Shown here piece after piece: positions 1 to 7,403 of a DNA stretch of 11,607 nt (position 1 is the stretch's first letter; each line of letters starts with the position of its first letter). Origin of the DNA: an uncultured Flavobacteriaceae bacterium. Lineage in GTDB: Bacteria > Bacteroidota > Bacteroidia > Flavobacteriales > Flavobacteriaceae. The notes beneath the pieces were generated by a model that was given only the letters and a program-made list of their open reading frames with translations, searched no databases and was not told the DNA's origin. The stretch spans positions 1 to 11,607 of the forward strand of contig CAJWAY010000034.1 of the NCBI GenBank assembly GCA_913020685.1, read 5' to 3'. A program made the position numbers and the translations under genes.

Positions 1-179
1 AAATCAACTACTTCCGACTCAAGGGACAGGTCTACCGAAAAAGGGTGAACATTAGGTATACCCTTTAATGGCGATATGTTTCTGGAGAGGGCAATGGCCC
101 TATGACCGTTGGCAGCAGTTTGTTTACAGATCTCAAAGCCTACTCCCCTGCTAGCACCTGTTACAAGAAAGGTTTTCAT
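1..179 (-). CDS. Short-chain dehydrogenase/reductase (SDR), N-terminal part, cut by window edge
   Basis: This is the first 59 codons of an oxidoreductase that continues beyond the left edge; it starts at an ATG at 179. The sequence shows an N-terminal Rossmann fold: a beta strand MKTFLVTG, then the glycine-rich cofactor motif TGASRGVG (residues 7-14, matching TGxxxGxG), an Arg after the second strand (SRN, residues 32-34) and a VDLS segment (residues 49-52) where SDR enzymes hold the adenine ring. The Arg after strand two suggests NADP(H) preference, which is inference. The catalytic Ser-Tyr-Lys part lies outside the window, so the substrate cannot be named. It lies 40 bases downstream of pdhC on the same strand and could be the last gene of that transcript. 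No clear ribosome binding site is visible, which is usual in this phylum. Confidence 0.85.
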   Translation of the reverse strand, partial: MKTFLVTGASRGVGFEICKQTAANGHRAIALSRNISPLKGIPNVHPFSVDLSLESEVVD

Positions 180-219
180 TCGTTTTAATTTTTTAGGGTC
201 AGGTCAAGGTATTCCTGTA

Positions 220-1857
220 TTAGGAAACTATAAGTCTGATTGGGTTTTCGATGTAAAGCCTAAGAGATTGTAAAAACTGTGCTCCACTAGCTCCATCAAC
301 CGTTCTATGATCACAAGCCAATGTGAGCTTCATGGTGTTCCCAACCACGACTGCATCCTGTTTCACCACAGGTTTTTTCTCGATTGCACCAACGGATAGA
401 ATGGCCGAATTGGGTTGATTGATGATGGAAGTAAACTCATGTATGCCAAACATTCCCAAATTGGAAACCGTAAAGGTACTACCTTCCATTTCAGCAGGGC
501 TCAATTTTTTATCTCTGGCCTTGAGAGCATAATTTTTGACAGTCTCACCAATTTGTTTCAAATCCATATCATCGGTAAATTTGAGTACAGGAACTACTAA
601 TCCATCCTCAACAGCAACTGCAACACCCAAATGTACATGATGATTTTGAATCACCTTGTCTTCAAACCACTGAGAATTGACCTGAGGGTGTTCTTTCAAA
701 GCTAGTGCAACAGCTTTAAGTACAATATCATTGAATGAAATTTTGGTGTCTGGTAGGGTATTGAATTGTTGTCTAAAAGCAATAGCATTATCCATATTCA
801 ATTCTACCCCTAAGTAGTAGTGGGGGGCAGAAAATTTGGAGGCAGAAAGTCTTTTAGCGATAGACTTTCTCATTGAACTGTTAACCAATTCGGTTACGCT
901 CTCCACACCTTTTTGACTCGAGGTAACATTAGATCCAGCTGCTAAGCCTTTAAAATTTTCAATATCGCGTTTGATGATTCTTCCCCCATCACCGGTGCCT
1001 TTGACTTGTTGGAGACTGATTCCTTTTTCTTCCGCCATTTTTTTGGCCAGGGGAGAAGCGATAAATCTTCCGTTGTAATTTTCGTTTGCCACTATCGAGG
1101 ACTGAGCTACTGGTAAATTGGACTCGGGAATTTGCTTTTGCTCTGCTAGCGCACCTGTGACAACTTCAGGTTTGGGCTCCTCCGATTGACTTACTGAGAT
1201 GGCACTACTGGTAATAGCTGCTTTTACAGCTTCAGGATCTGTCCCCTCTTCTCCTATGGCAGCCAAAACAGAATCTACCTCTGCCGATTGTCCTTCTTCA
1301 AGACCGATATAAAGTAAAGTTCCTGAGTAAAAAGATTCAAACTCCATCGTGGCTTTGTCTGTTTCTATTTCAGCCAAAATATCTCCTTCATTAACAAGGT
1401 CACCTACTTTTTTATTCCACTTCGTAACGGTGCCTTCTTCCATTGTATCGCTCAACCTGGGCATGGTTATGACCTCGAAATCCACAGTGGTCAATGATTT
1501 TTCCTCATTTAATTTTTCAACTGCGACTTGTGCTTTTGGTTTATCCGACGTCTCTGATGATTGTTCTTTTTGTACCATTGACATTTGGATACCTCCTATC
1601 ATATCTTTAATATCTTCACCTTTGGTCCCAATAATGGCTAAAAGAGAATCCACAGGGGCTGTACCTCCTTCTTCAATTCCAATATGGAGCAGCTCTCCCT
1701 CTTGAAATGACTCGAATTCCATTGTAGCTTTGTCAGTCTCAATCTCAGCAAGAATATCACCTTCTTTCACGGTGTCACCAACTTTCTTGAACCATTTGGC
1801 TACAGTACCCTCTTCCATGGTATCGCTCAAACGAGGCATGTTTATCAATTCTGCCAT
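220..1857 (-). CDS. pdhC: Pyruvate dehydrogenase E2, dihydrolipoamide acetyltransferase with two lipoyl domains
   Basis: This 545-residue E2 core subunit transfers the acetyl group from E1 through lipoyl arms to CoA, making acetyl-CoA in the cytoplasm. Domain order is clear: lipoyl domain 1 (residues about 3-77, lipoyl Lys43 in ETDKATM), an acidic linker, lipoyl domain 2 (about 128-202, Lys168 in the same motif), a long linker, the peripheral subunit-binding domain (about 266-302, ASPLAKKMAEEKGI and GTGDGGRIIKRDI) and the catalytic domain (about 320-545) with the active-site motif DHRTVDG (His517, Asp521). The two lipoyl domains match at 57 of 71 positions, yet their codons differ at many synonymous sites. 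The gene starts one base after the pdhA stop, so translational coupling is likely. The lipoyl plus catalytic architecture also occurs in branched-chain and 2-oxoglutarate E2, but the E1 alpha partner and two lipoyl domains favour pyruvate. Confidence 0.95.
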   Translation of the reverse strand: MAELINMPRLSDTMEEGTVAKWFKKVGDTVKEGDILAEIETDKATMEFESFQEGELLHIGIEEGGTAPVDSLLAIIGTKGEDIKDMIGGIQMSMVQKEQSSETSDKPKAQVAVEKLNEEKSLTTVDFEVITMPRLSDTMEEGTVTKWNKKVGDLVNEGDILAEIETDKATMEFESFYSGTLLYIGLEEGQSAEVDSVLAAIGEEGTDPEAVKAAITSSAISVSQSEEPKPEVVTGALAEQKQIPESNLPVAQSSIVANENYNGRFIASPLAKKMAEEKGISLQQVKGTGDGGRIIKRDIENFKGLAAGSNVTSSQKGVESVTELVNSSMRKSIAKRLSASKFSAPHYYLGVELNMDNAIAFRQQFNTLPDTKISFNDIVLKAVALALKEHPQVNSQWFEDKVIQNHHVHLGVAVAVEDGLVVPVLKFTDDMDLKQIGETVKNYALKARDKKLSPAEMEGSTFTVSNLGMFGIHEFTSIINQPNSAILSVGAIEKKPVVKQDAVVVGNTMKLTLACDHRTVDGASGAQFLQSLRLYIENPIRLIVS

Positions 1858-1858
1858 T

Positions 1859-2860
1859 CTAATCTAATTTGTGCTTTAAAAAGGGATAATCTTCTTGCTC
1901 ATATACCGCGTCATACATTATAGATTTTTCAGGGAAAGGAGAAGATTCGGCAAACTTTTCACAATCTACTACCAATGCCTTAACTTTACCGTCAATCTCC
2001 TCTAACTGTTTTTTTGTTGCGTATTTGTTACCTAGTATAATCTCTTTGACCTGGGTAATAGGATCAATTTTTCTGTATTCCTCAACCTCTTCTTTAGTTC
2101 TATATTTTTGAGCATCCGACATAGAGTGTCCTCTGTAACGGTAGGTCTTCATCTCCAGAAAGGAAGGACCTTTTCCAGCTCGGGCGTGCTTAATTGCTTT
2201 GTCCAAGCCTTTGGCCACAGCTACAGGATCCATTCCATCAACGGGTCCACAAGGCATTTCATAACCCAGTCCTAATTTCCAAATTTCTTGGTGACTAGCA
2301 GTTCTAGCTACAGAAGTTCCCATAGCATAACCATTATTTTCAACTACAAAAACTACTGGTAATTGCCATAAGGTTGCAAGGTTTAAGGTCTCGTGAAGGG
2401 ACCCTTGTCTAACAGCTCCGTCACCCATAAAACAGAGGGTTACATTGTCTCTTTCAAAATATTTGTCTCCAAATGCCATCCCAGCACCTAAAGGTATTTG
2501 ACCTCCTACTATACCATGACCCCCATGAAAATTGAATTCTTTAGAAAAAATATGCATGGATCCACCCAATCCCATGGAAGTCCCTGTTGACTTTCCGAAA
2601 AGTTCTGCCATCACTCGTTTGGGATCAACTCCCATCCCGATGGGTTGAACGTGATTTCTGTAGGCTGTTATCATTCTATCCTTCCCCAATTCCATAACAT
2701 GGATTGCCCCAGCCAGAATCGCTTCTTGACCATTGTAAAGATGAAGAAATCCCCTAACTTTTTGTTGGATATAAACAGCAGCCAATTTGTCTTCAAACTT
2801 ACGCCAAAAGGACATGTCCTCATACCATTTCAAATAGGTAGCCTTGGTTATTTTTTTCAT
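1859..2860 (-). CDS. pdhA: Pyruvate dehydrogenase E1 component, alpha subunit
   Basis: This subunit binds thiamine diphosphate and, with E1 beta, decarboxylates pyruvate and acetylates the lipoyl arm of E2. I chose the ATG at 2860 (333 residues). An in-frame TTG directly before it would add one residue but has no supporting signal. The thiamine diphosphate motif is visible as FMGDGAVRQG followed by VVENNGYAMG (GDG about residues 146-148, Asn-Asn about 175-176). The YRYRGHSMSD segment (about 240-249) corresponds to the active-site loop region that is phosphorylated in mitochondrial homologues. An N-terminal YNGQEA motif and GGSMH loop also fit the E1 alpha family, and the length is typical. 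The E1 beta gene is not present in the window, so it must be encoded elsewhere. The gene lies 94 bases downstream of porV and is followed after one base by pdhC. Confidence 0.93.
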   Translation of the reverse strand: MKKITKATYLKWYEDMSFWRKFEDKLAAVYIQQKVRGFLHLYNGQEAILAGAIHVMELGKDRMITAYRNHVQPIGMGVDPKRVMAELFGKSTGTSMGLGGSMHIFSKEFNFHGGHGIVGGQIPLGAGMAFGDKYFERDNVTLCFMGDGAVRQGSLHETLNLATLWQLPVVFVVENNGYAMGTSVARTASHQEIWKLGLGYEMPCGPVDGMDPVAVAKGLDKAIKHARAGKGPSFLEMKTYRYRGHSMSDAQKYRTKEEVEEYRKIDPITQVKEIILGNKYATKKQLEEIDGKVKALVVDCEKFAESSPFPEKSIMYDAVYEQEDYPFLKHKLD

Positions 2861-2919
2861 CAAAAGATTGTGATATTCAAATTCAAAATATTTTCAAAAT
2901 TACTGAATTATGTCCTTTT

Positions 2920-2950
2920 GATAAAAATATATTTGTGAAATTGACAAATA
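2920..2950 (-). terminator. Weak AT-rich hairpin with U-run between porV and pdhA
   Basis: Read on the minus strand just after the porV stop, TATTTGT pairs with ACAAATA (7 base pairs, loop of 7) and is followed by TATTTTTATC. The stem has only one G-C pair, so termination would be weak. It could partly separate porV from pdhA-pdhC transcription, or it may be a chance structure in AT-rich DNA. Confidence 0.25.
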
Positions 2951-2954
2951 AGAA

Positions 2955-4154
2955 TCATTCCATTGAAATGGAACTTTTGTTAGAAGCTTGACCTTCTTCT
3001 GGAAGTGGCTGTAACCCTAATCCGTCAAAGTTGAAACTTAGTGAAAACCTTAAGGTATTTTCAAGTGGGTTTCTGATTTTTGACATGGACGACAAATAGG
3101 ATATATCAATTACAATCCCATTGAGTTTTACACCTGCACCAAAAGTCATATATTTTCGTGATCCTTTTTCCTCACTTTCATTGAAGAAACCCGATCTCAA
3201 AGCCAAAGTTTTGGCAAATAAATATTCAAAGCCTAAAGCCCATGTAACTTCTTTGAGTTCCTCTTTCAAACCTCCCGGTGCATCATTGAATGACATGAAG
3301 ATTCCATTAAAAAAATTAACATCTGGTTGCCTATAGCCTTTAAGCGAATTATTATTATCATAAAAAGCTTCTGGTGTTGGAACTAAAAGTTTGGAAAACT
3401 CCAAATGAATACCCAAAACATTTGAGGGATCAAAAATCAAATCCAATCCGCTTCCAACTCTTAGGTTGGTTGGTATAAAGTCCATCTGCCCTCCTTCATC
3501 ATATTTTAACCTTGGACCAATATTGGAAAAACTAAATCCCGCCCTGGCCAAACCATCAAAACTTCCGAAATCAAAGGTCGATCCTTGATAGAAACCTGAT
3601 ATGTCTACACCCAAACTATTAGCTGAAGTGGCATCCATATCTGTAGAAATTTTTAAATCAGATCTCAAAAATCTTCCTGCAACTGACATGGAAAACTTTT
3701 CACTAAGCTTTAGAGAGTAAGACAAATCTAATGTCATTTCATTAGGTCTTTTTGACCCCTGATCAATAATGGTCCCGGACATCATTCTATTAAACTGAAC
3801 ATTGCCATAACTAAAGTATTTAAAACTTGTAGCCCATGCACTTCTCTCGTTAGTTCTGAAAAAATAAGTTAAGTTTCCCAAAAAAATATCATCTACAATC
3901 TGTCTCAGGTAAGGAGTATAGCTTAATCCCAAACCACTTTTACTCTCGGAGAAAGAATATTTTGCAGGGTTCCATTGTTGTGAGTAGGCATCAGCAGAAG
4001 TAGCTACACCAAGCTCCCCCATTCCGGCAGCTCTAGCATCTGGTGTGATAAGTAAAAAGGGAACTCCGGTGGTGATTATCCGTTCTTGGGCATTAAGTCG
4101 AATGACCATTAAAAATACAACAAATAATCTAATCACAGAGCAAGTTGATTTCAT
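2955..4154 (-). CDS. porV: Type IX secretion system outer-membrane protein PorV
   Basis: PorV (also called LptO) is a FadL-like beta barrel of the Bacteroidetes type IX secretion system. From studies of the family, it collects cargo from the translocon via the C-terminal signal and passes it to the PorU sortase. The longer reading frame opens with TTG at 4184, but I chose the ATG at 4154 (399 residues) because it gives a clean signal peptide: Lys2, a hydrophobic stretch and a likely cleavage after LNA (residue 22). Just after it are the family signature PFLLITPDARAAGMGE (residues 32-47) and QWNPAKY (60-66). The rest alternates aromatic and polar residues as a barrel does, ending near RFSLSFNF, followed by a short polar tail. 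An ATAAGG sequence precedes the chosen start. It is divergent from gldJ, another gene of the same machine; porU, often a neighbour of porV, is not here. Confidence 0.9.
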   Translation of the reverse strand: MKSTCSVIRLFVVFLMVIRLNAQERIITTGVPFLLITPDARAAGMGELGVATSADAYSQQWNPAKYSFSESKSGLGLSYTPYLRQIVDDIFLGNLTYFFRTNERSAWATSFKYFSYGNVQFNRMMSGTIIDQGSKRPNEMTLDLSYSLKLSEKFSMSVAGRFLRSDLKISTDMDATSANSLGVDISGFYQGSTFDFGSFDGLARAGFSFSNIGPRLKYDEGGQMDFIPTNLRVGSGLDLIFDPSNVLGIHLEFSKLLVPTPEAFYDNNNSLKGYRQPDVNFFNGIFMSFNDAPGGLKEELKEVTWALGFEYLFAKTLALRSGFFNESEEKGSRKYMTFGAGVKLNGIVIDISYLSSMSKIRNPLENTLRFSLSFNFDGLGLQPLPEEGQASNKSSISME

Positions 4155-4253
4155 CCTTATGATGTTTTCCAATTGATAACGCAACTTGGCTTGATTTGTT
4201 GTTTTTAATCTTCAACTATTTATCAACAAATGGAATAAATTAATTTTTGTTTG

Positions 4254-4310
4254 TTATGCATAATATTTCTTTATTTAAAACGTTATTCAGAGGTGAATGG
4301 TTAATGCATT
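4254..4310. promoter_or_regulatory. Two ATGCAT palindromes in the porV-gldJ divergent region
   Basis: The 224-base region between the two divergent starts contains the perfect palindromes TTATGCATAA (4254-4263) and AATGCATT (4303-4310). They share the core ATGCAT and lie 48 bases apart. A paired site between divergent genes of one machine could be an operator for a dimeric regulator. No matching regulator is known to me, and short AT-rich palindromes also occur by chance. Confidence 0.25.
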
Positions 4311-4311
4311 G

Positions 4312-4344
4312 TTTGCAAAGTGACCTGTAAAACTCATATAATTA
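4312..4344 (+). promoter_or_regulatory. Possible gldJ promoter
   Basis: TTTG (4312-4315) is followed after 21 bases by TATAATTA (4337-4344). The Bacteroidetes consensus is TTTG at -33 and TAnnTTTG at -7. The -33 box is exact but the -7 box matches only four of its six fixed positions, so this is a tentative call. It would give a leader of about 25-30 bases before the gldJ ATG. Confidence 0.22.
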
Positions 4345-4378
4345 GTATATTGCAATAAAAATTAGACATATTGATCCT

Positions 4379-6079
4379 ATGAAAATTAATTTTTTAAAAG
4401 AGACTATTATTGTTGCCTTTACAGCAGCTCTAATGGTGGCATGTGGGGGAAGAAATAACATGTCTCGTGCTACAGGATGGGGCATAAATTCAAAAGATGG
4501 AGGTTTTCAATACAACATTGAATATGATGATCAAGAAAATGGTCCTGGTTTAGTCTTTATAGAAGGAGGAACATATACCAAAGGACAAGTTCAAGACGAT
4601 GTTCTACACGACTGGAATAATTCTCCTACCCAACAGCACGTGATGTCATTTTATATTGATGAAACGGAAGTAACCAATCTTATGTACATGGAATATTTGG
4701 ACTGGTTGGAAACAGTATTCCCATTGAGTGAAACCCGTTACAGACAAATTTATGAGGGCGCTTTACCTGATACATTGGTATGGAGAAACACATTGGGGTA
4801 TATGGAAGAACTCACTACTAACTATTTGAGACATCCTGCATATGCAGAGTATCCTGTTGTCGGGATCAACTGGCTGCAAGCAGTTCAATTTTCTGAGTGG
4901 AGAACAAATAGGGTAAATGAATTCATACTTGAAAGAGAATCTTTTGTCCAAAAAAATATCAGGTATGGCGAAGTAGATGGAGGAGTAGTAAATGCCAACA
5001 GTACATTCAATACTGAAGCTTATCTAAAGCGACCCGAAACCTCCTATGGTGGGCTGATGGCCTCTGATAGTCTTATGGGTAAAAGAGGTACTATGAAAAA
5101 GGATACTGCTACTGTTAATGTATATGCAGGCGTATCTAAAGGTGTTTTACTTCCCTCATATAGACTTCCAACCGAGGCGGAATGGGAATATGCAGCATTA
5201 GCACTGGTTGGTGATAGAGAATACAACACCTATAGAGGCAAGAAAAAATATCCTTGGTCTGGTGAATATACTCGATCTGACGAAAGAAGAAGCGAAGGTG
5301 ACCAGTTGGCAAATTTTAAATTCGGAAAAGGAGATTATGGTGGAATTGCTGGATGGTCAGATGATGGTGGCGACATTACCGTTCAGGTAAAAAGCTATCC
5401 GCCTAACGACTTCGGAGTATACGATATGGCTGGGAACGTGGCAGAATGGGTATCTGATGTGTATCGACCAATAATAGACGATGAAGCTAATGACTTTAAT
5501 TATTACAGAGGGAACATCTATTTGAAAAATGCAATTGGTGAGGATGGAAAAGCAACGATTCTATCTCCAGATGAATTAGTATATGATACTTTACCCAATG
5601 GAAAAATAATGCTCAAAAGACTTCCTGGTGACTTGGACAAAGTTCCAATTGATGAGGAAGAAACCTTCTTGAGACAAAATTTCTCCGAAAGCGATAATCG
5701 AAACTTCAGAGATGGGGATAAAGAATCCACTAGACTCTTCGCCAGTTACAACAACACTGACGATGACAACTCAAATAAAAGACCTGAAACAGCTGGAATG
5801 TACGATGCACCTATACATCCAAAGGTAACATTGGACGATGAGGGAAATATTTTGAGAAATATAGATAAATCTGATCGACGAACCTCATTGATTACGGATG
5901 AAGTAAGAGTCTACAAAGGAGGATCATGGAAAGATCGCGCATATTGGTTAGACCCTGCCCAGCGAAGGTACCTTCCACAATACATCGCAACCGATTACAT
6001 TGGATTTAGGTGTGCAATGTCAAGACTTGGACAAAAAAGCAGAATAAAAAAGACCGCAAGACATAAACGCGGTAGATAA
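4379..6079 (+). CDS. gldJ: Gliding motility / type IX secretion lipoprotein GldJ
   Basis: GldJ is an outer-membrane-associated lipoprotein needed for gliding and for stability of the GldK/PorV-type secretion machine in Bacteroidetes. The 566-residue protein begins with a lipoprotein signal (LMVAC, lipidated Cys22). The rest has the formylglycine-generating-enzyme (FGE/SUMF1) fold from about residue 57 to 547: VFIEGGTYTKG, YIDETEVTN, YPVVGINWLQAVQFSEW, YRLPTEAEWEYAA, GVYDMAGNVAEWVSDV, VYKGGSW and the closing IGFRCAMS. A long insertion (about 365-505), rich in acidic residues, splits the C-terminal half, as in GldJ. Besides Cys22 the only cysteine is Cys545, so the catalytic cysteine pair of true FGE is absent and this is a structural, non-catalytic family member. 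Length fits GldJ (about 560) better than the shorter GldK. murF downstream also fits. The tail after the domain is strongly basic. Confidence 0.9.
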   Translation: MKINFLKETIIVAFTAALMVACGGRNNMSRATGWGINSKDGGFQYNIEYDDQENGPGLVFIEGGTYTKGQVQDDVLHDWNNSPTQQHVMSFYIDETEVTNLMYMEYLDWLETVFPLSETRYRQIYEGALPDTLVWRNTLGYMEELTTNYLRHPAYAEYPVVGINWLQAVQFSEWRTNRVNEFILERESFVQKNIRYGEVDGGVVNANSTFNTEAYLKRPETSYGGLMASDSLMGKRGTMKKDTATVNVYAGVSKGVLLPSYRLPTEAEWEYAALALVGDREYNTYRGKKKYPWSGEYTRSDERRSEGDQLANFKFGKGDYGGIAGWSDDGGDITVQVKSYPPNDFGVYDMAGNVAEWVSDVYRPIIDDEANDFNYYRGNIYLKNAIGEDGKATILSPDELVYDTLPNGKIMLKRLPGDLDKVPIDEEETFLRQNFSESDNRNFRDGDKESTRLFASYNNTDDDNSNKRPETAGMYDAPIHPKVTLDDEGNILRNIDKSDRRTSLITDEVRVYKGGSWKDRAYWLDPAQRRYLPQYIATDYIGFRCAMSRLGQKSRIKKTARHKRGR

Positions 6080-6086
6080 ACAAAAT

Positions 6087-6113
6087 AAGGCATCAAATTG
6101 ATGCCTTTTTTTT
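6087..6113 (+). terminator. Intrinsic terminator after gldJ, abutting the murF start codon
   Basis: AAGGCATCAA and TTGATGCCTT form a perfect inverted repeat around a single central A, realistically an 8 base pair stem AAGGCATC/GATGCCTT with a 5-base loop, followed by eight T. It starts eight bases after the gldJ stop. The last T of the run is immediately followed by the murF ATG, so the structure occupies the whole place where a murF ribosome binding region would be. Confidence 0.85.
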
Positions 6114-7400
6114 ATGAATATAATCCATCTATACTATTACTTTAAAAATTCCTCAGGAATAGTAACTGATAGTCGAAAAGTAACCCAGGACTCTTTTTTT
6201 GTGGCATTAAAAGGCGAAAAATTTGATGGTAATCAATATGCCCTAGAAGCAATTGAAAACGGTGCAAAATTCGCACTTGTTGATCGAGTAGAAATTGCAA
6301 AAAAAAATAATCAGCTAATTTTAGTTAAAAACACACTCCAATCTTTACAAGACCTAGCTAGTTATCATAGGAGTAAATTAAAGGCTAAAGTTATTGCTTT
6401 AACTGGGAGTAATGGAAAAACCACTACCAAAGAACTAATAAATAACGTATTGGCCAAAAAATTTATTACAAATGCCACCAAAGGTAATTTCAACAATCAT
6501 ATCGGTGTTCCTCTTACTTTACTAGATTTTAATGAAAATACAGAAATTGGAATTGTTGAGATGGGTGCGAATCACCAAAAAGAAATTGATTTTTTATGTC
6601 AACTAGCAAAACCTCAGCTTGGACTAATCACTAACTTCGGCAAAGCCCACTTGGAAGGATTTGGAAGTATTCAAGGAGTGATCAAAGGGAAATCCGAATT
6701 GTATGAATACCTTTCAAATACGGGAGGGACTATTTTTTTCAATATTGACGACCCACTTCAAAGAAAATGGATTTCATATAAGCCTAATTATACCTTTGGA
6801 GAACACACTGATGCGAACTGTCGTTTTAAATACCTAAGAAGAAAATCCAAACCACTAGTAATGATTATAGATAAAACAACTATTCAAAGTCAACTGAATG
6901 GTGAGTATAATTATACTAACATAGCTGCTGCAGTGGCTTTGGGTAAGTTTTTTAACCTGAGTAATGAACAAATCAACGAGGGAATTTCCTCATATGAGTC
7001 CACCAACAACCGATCGCAAAGCATCCAAAAAGGAAAATGCAAAATCATATTGGATGCCTACAATGCTAACCCAAGTAGTATGAAAGCTTCAATCACTTCT
7101 TTCATCAGTAACAAAAAAAATAAAGGAGCTTTAATTTTGGGGGATATGTTTGAATTAGGTACTTATAGCAAAGAAGCACACCAAGAAATATTGGATGAAT
7201 TAGTATCCTCAGAGATTGAAAGCATCCTAGTGGTCGGTGAGCAGTTTTTTAGGACCCTATCCAATGATCCAAGAGTAAATCGCTTTAAATCAATAGAGGA
7301 GGTTAAAAAGTACCTCACCCAAAATACTTTTGAACACACAGAAATCCTGATTAAGGGGTCAAGAGGGATGGCCATGGAGACACTTTTGGATTACCTCTAG
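6114..7400 (+). CDS. murF: UDP-N-acetylmuramoyl-tripeptide--D-alanyl-D-alanine ligase
   Basis: MurF is the cytoplasmic Mur ligase that uses ATP to add D-Ala-D-Ala to the UDP-MurNAc tripeptide, the last soluble step of peptidoglycan precursor synthesis. The 428-residue protein shows all three Mur ligase domains: an N-terminal substrate domain with SSGIVTDSRKV and GEKFDGN, the central ATPase domain with the P-loop TGSNGKTTTKE (residues 97-107), VEMGANHQKEI (148-158) and TNFGKAHLEGFG (173-184), and the C-terminal domain with LDAYNANPSSM (313-323), LGDMFELG (342-349) and the terminal IKGSRGMAMETLL. The start is supported by the usual MurF N-terminus but lies directly after the terminator U-tract with no ribosome binding site. 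murF may be expressed by read-through from gldJ or as a leaderless transcript. Its stop lies three bases from the acs stop on the opposite strand. Confidence 0.95.
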   Translation: MNIIHLYYYFKNSSGIVTDSRKVTQDSFFVALKGEKFDGNQYALEAIENGAKFALVDRVEIAKKNNQLILVKNTLQSLQDLASYHRSKLKAKVIALTGSNGKTTTKELINNVLAKKFITNATKGNFNNHIGVPLTLLDFNENTEIGIVEMGANHQKEIDFLCQLAKPQLGLITNFGKAHLEGFGSIQGVIKGKSELYEYLSNTGGTIFFNIDDPLQRKWISYKPNYTFGEHTDANCRFKYLRRKSKPLVMIIDKTTIQSQLNGEYNYTNIAAAVALGKFFNLSNEQINEGISSYESTNNRSQSIQKGKCKIILDAYNANPSSMKASITSFISNKKNKGALILGDMFELGTYSKEAHQEILDELVSSEIESILVVGEQFFRTLSNDPRVNRFKSIEEVKKYLTQNTFEHTEILIKGSRGMAMETLLDYL

Positions 7401-7403
7401 GAA

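Noticed and set aside
1349..1705. Plus-strand open frame of 118 codons inside pdhC
   Set aside because: It is the antisense shadow of the lipoyl domains; serine-rich low-information protein, and the minus-strand gene is certain.
4155..4184. N-terminal extension of PorV from a TTG start at 4184
   Set aside because: It would place ten charged and polar residues before the signal peptide; the ATG at 4154 gives a normal export signal.
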